A stretch of DNA of 6,018 nt, taken from positions 41,892 through 47,909 of the forward strand of contig JAAVAA010000001.1 in NCBI GenBank assembly GCA_014804285.1, read 5' to 3'. How positions within the stretch are numbered: the stretch's first letter is position 1; each line of letters starts with the position of its first letter. The notes beneath the pieces are model-generated. The model saw only the letters and a list, made by a program, of their open reading frames with translations. It did not search any database and was not told the origin of the DNA. The position numbers and the translations under genes were made by a program. Source of the stretch: Lachnospiraceae bacterium. Lineage in GTDB: Bacteria > Bacillota > Clostridia > Lachnospirales > Lachnospiraceae. Below, in pieces: positions 4,801 to 6,018 of the stretch.

Positions 4801-6018
4801 TCACATCTTTAAAGCCTTCTTCTATGGTTTCGCCTCTGAAAATATCCTCAGCCTTTACGGGCGATGCCGGGAAAGCGTCATAACCCGTCTGATCCCCTGA
4901 AGTCGAATAGTAAAAAGTATAACCATGAAGCTCATAGCTTTCTGTCTCATACTGATCATAGTCCTTCTGCAACACCAGATAATCTGCTGATACAAAGCGA
5001 TACTGCTCAAAACCAAAAGCTCCCGCTTTGTAAATGCCGATCAATACAACAAGCACTGCATAGATCCTGAACCGGTCCGTATGCGGTGAAATCTTTAAAT
5101 ACAAATATCCCCATGTCACTACCGGAACAAGCCACAAAAAAACACAGCCGTAGCGAATAAGCGGCGCGCTGAACAGCCAGAAGAAAAAACATATGGTCAA
5201 TGTCCCCGCTGCATGCAGATAGTCAATCATCTCTTTTTTTCGTTTCCAAATTGCGAAGCCTATAAACAAAACCAATAGAAGTATGCCGCTTACTGCCAAT
5301 ACCAAAAATACTGTATCTACGCCTCCAAGCCCCTTAATCCACTCCGGCAGCCATTTGCTGACAGGTTCCTCATACCTTGTCACATCCGAATAACCTCTTC
5401 CCCAGACCTGTATCTCCTTGGCGTCATAATCCGCCATCCCCTTAGGAATTTTAAAATCAACATCAAACAAATCAATGGCTGTAAAAGGATAGACCAGCCA
5501 GCCTGACAGAATTACATTTCTTGCAAGGAATGGAACAATTGTCGCAATTCCTAGTCCAAAAAATTTTATAATCTCCCCGGCCCTCTTTTCCCTGATCATC
5601 TGCACCGCGGGCTTTAACGCCAGCAAAAGAATAATCGCCCCGGAGAGCTTGACACTGACCACAATGACGCACAAAACACTCAGCATGGCATAAGGAAAAA
5701 AGGACTTCTCGCCCTTTTCCAAAAGCTCCAACCAGCGAATTAATATGAAAAATACCAGAAGAACCATAAAATAATCCGATGCGGGAGAAATCATTTCATC
5801 AAAAATATTCAAAAGATAGTAGATTCCCATGATTCTGACAAAATCTGACAACCGGGGATTTTTTAAAAAATCCTTCCTGATCATTTCGCTGCAGACCAAT
5901 GATAACAAAAATGCTAAAAATCCTGCACAACAATGGTAGGACCTTCCACCAAGAAATGCCATGCTGTAAAGAGCCGATAAGCAAAATGCGGAACTATTAT
6001 ATGCCAGACGGCTGTGCA
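4790..6018 (-). CDS. Multi-pass membrane protein of a surface-polysaccharide locus (5' end beyond window)
   Basis: The frame is open from the stop at 4790-4792 to the right edge, giving 408 complete residues; the ATG at 5962 is internal and probably not the start. About seven or eight hydrophobic segments alternate with short loops. A periplasm-like loop carries the ordered motif AIDLFDVDFKIPKGM after ARN-VILSG-WLVYPF (counted from the ATG at 5962, about residues 148-175). FSAPLIRYG (264-272) follows later, and the soluble tail contains STSGDQTGYDAFPASP (353-368). From memory, these match polysaccharide-locus membrane proteins annotated as 'LIC_10190 family membrane protein', related in layout to GT-C glycosyltransferases or O-antigen polymerases. 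No enzymatic activity is proven for that group as far as I know. Its position just upstream of fcl supports a role in assembling or exporting a fucose-containing glycan. Stop codon and C-terminus fall in the AT-rich repeat array. Membrane nature is certain; function is inferred. Confidence 0.8.
   Translation of the reverse strand, partial: HSRLAYNSSAFCLSALYSMAFLGGRSYHCCAGFLAFLLSLVCSEMIRKDFLKNPRLSDFVRIMGIYYLLNIFDEMISPASDYFMVLLVFFILIRWLELLEKGEKSFFPYAMLSVLCVIVVSVKLSGAIILLLALKPAVQMIREKRAGEIIKFFGLGIATIVPFLARNVILSGWLVYPFTAIDLFDVDFKIPKGMADYDAKEIQVWGRGYSDVTRYEEPVSKWLPEWIKGLGGVDTVFLVLAVSGILLLVLFIGFAIWKRKKEMIDYLHAAGTLTICFFFWLFSAPLIRYGCVFLWLVPVVTWGYLYLKISPHTDRFRIYAVLVVLIGIYKAGAFGFEQYRFVSADYLVLQKDYDQYETESYELHGYTFYYSTSGDQTGYDAFPASPVKAEDIFRGETIEEGFKDVIHS

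Noticed and set aside
1..6018. tRNA, rRNA or known riboswitch
   Set aside because: No cloverleaf, rRNA-like stretch or recognisable riboswitch core was seen on either strand by eye; a covariance-model scan would be the decisive test.

Overview
The window looks like chromosomal DNA of a low-to-mid GC Gram-positive anaerobe of the Clostridia, most likely a Lachnospiraceae-type gut bacterium. This is inferred from strong AGGAGG-type ribosome binding sites, a coiled-coil PD-(D/E)XK 'transposase' of a kind common in that family, a BlaI/M56-peptidase pair and a Gram-positive style surface-polysaccharide operon end. The species cannot be named from the sequence alone. All five genes lie on the minus strand, so transcription runs from high to low coordinates.

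Region 6018-3789 is the tail of a surface-polysaccharide (capsule/exopolysaccharide) operon. It holds a multi-pass membrane protein whose start lies beyond the right edge, then GDP-L-fucose synthase (fcl), 59 bp further on. A triplicated 16-17 bp AT-rich repeat fills most of the gap and covers the membrane gene's stop codon. A hairpin at 3736-3774 probably ends this transcript.

Region 3697-1463 is a self-contained regulatory operon: a BlaI/MecI-type winged-helix repressor followed 32 bp later by a BlaR1-type membrane zinc peptidase (M56). In front of it is a near-consensus promoter (TTGACA, 17 bp, TAGAAT) carrying two palindromic operators that together form a 17-bp perfect inverted repeat. 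A strong terminator at 1463-1502 ends the operon. The sensor domain of the peptidase lacks visible penicillin-binding motifs and no beta-lactamase is in the window, so the signal and the target genes are unknown.

Region 1436-1 holds a single-gene unit: a Rpn/PD-(D/E)XK nuclease-family protein with a coiled-coil C-terminal half containing a 42-bp (14-residue) tandem duplication. It has its own candidate promoter and a roughly 125-nt leader with small hairpins. The last 118 bases hold no gene that I can support.

I do not see a clearly new multi-gene system. The most worthwhile leads are the unassigned sensor domain of the M56 peptidase, the operator architecture, and the two repeat structures.
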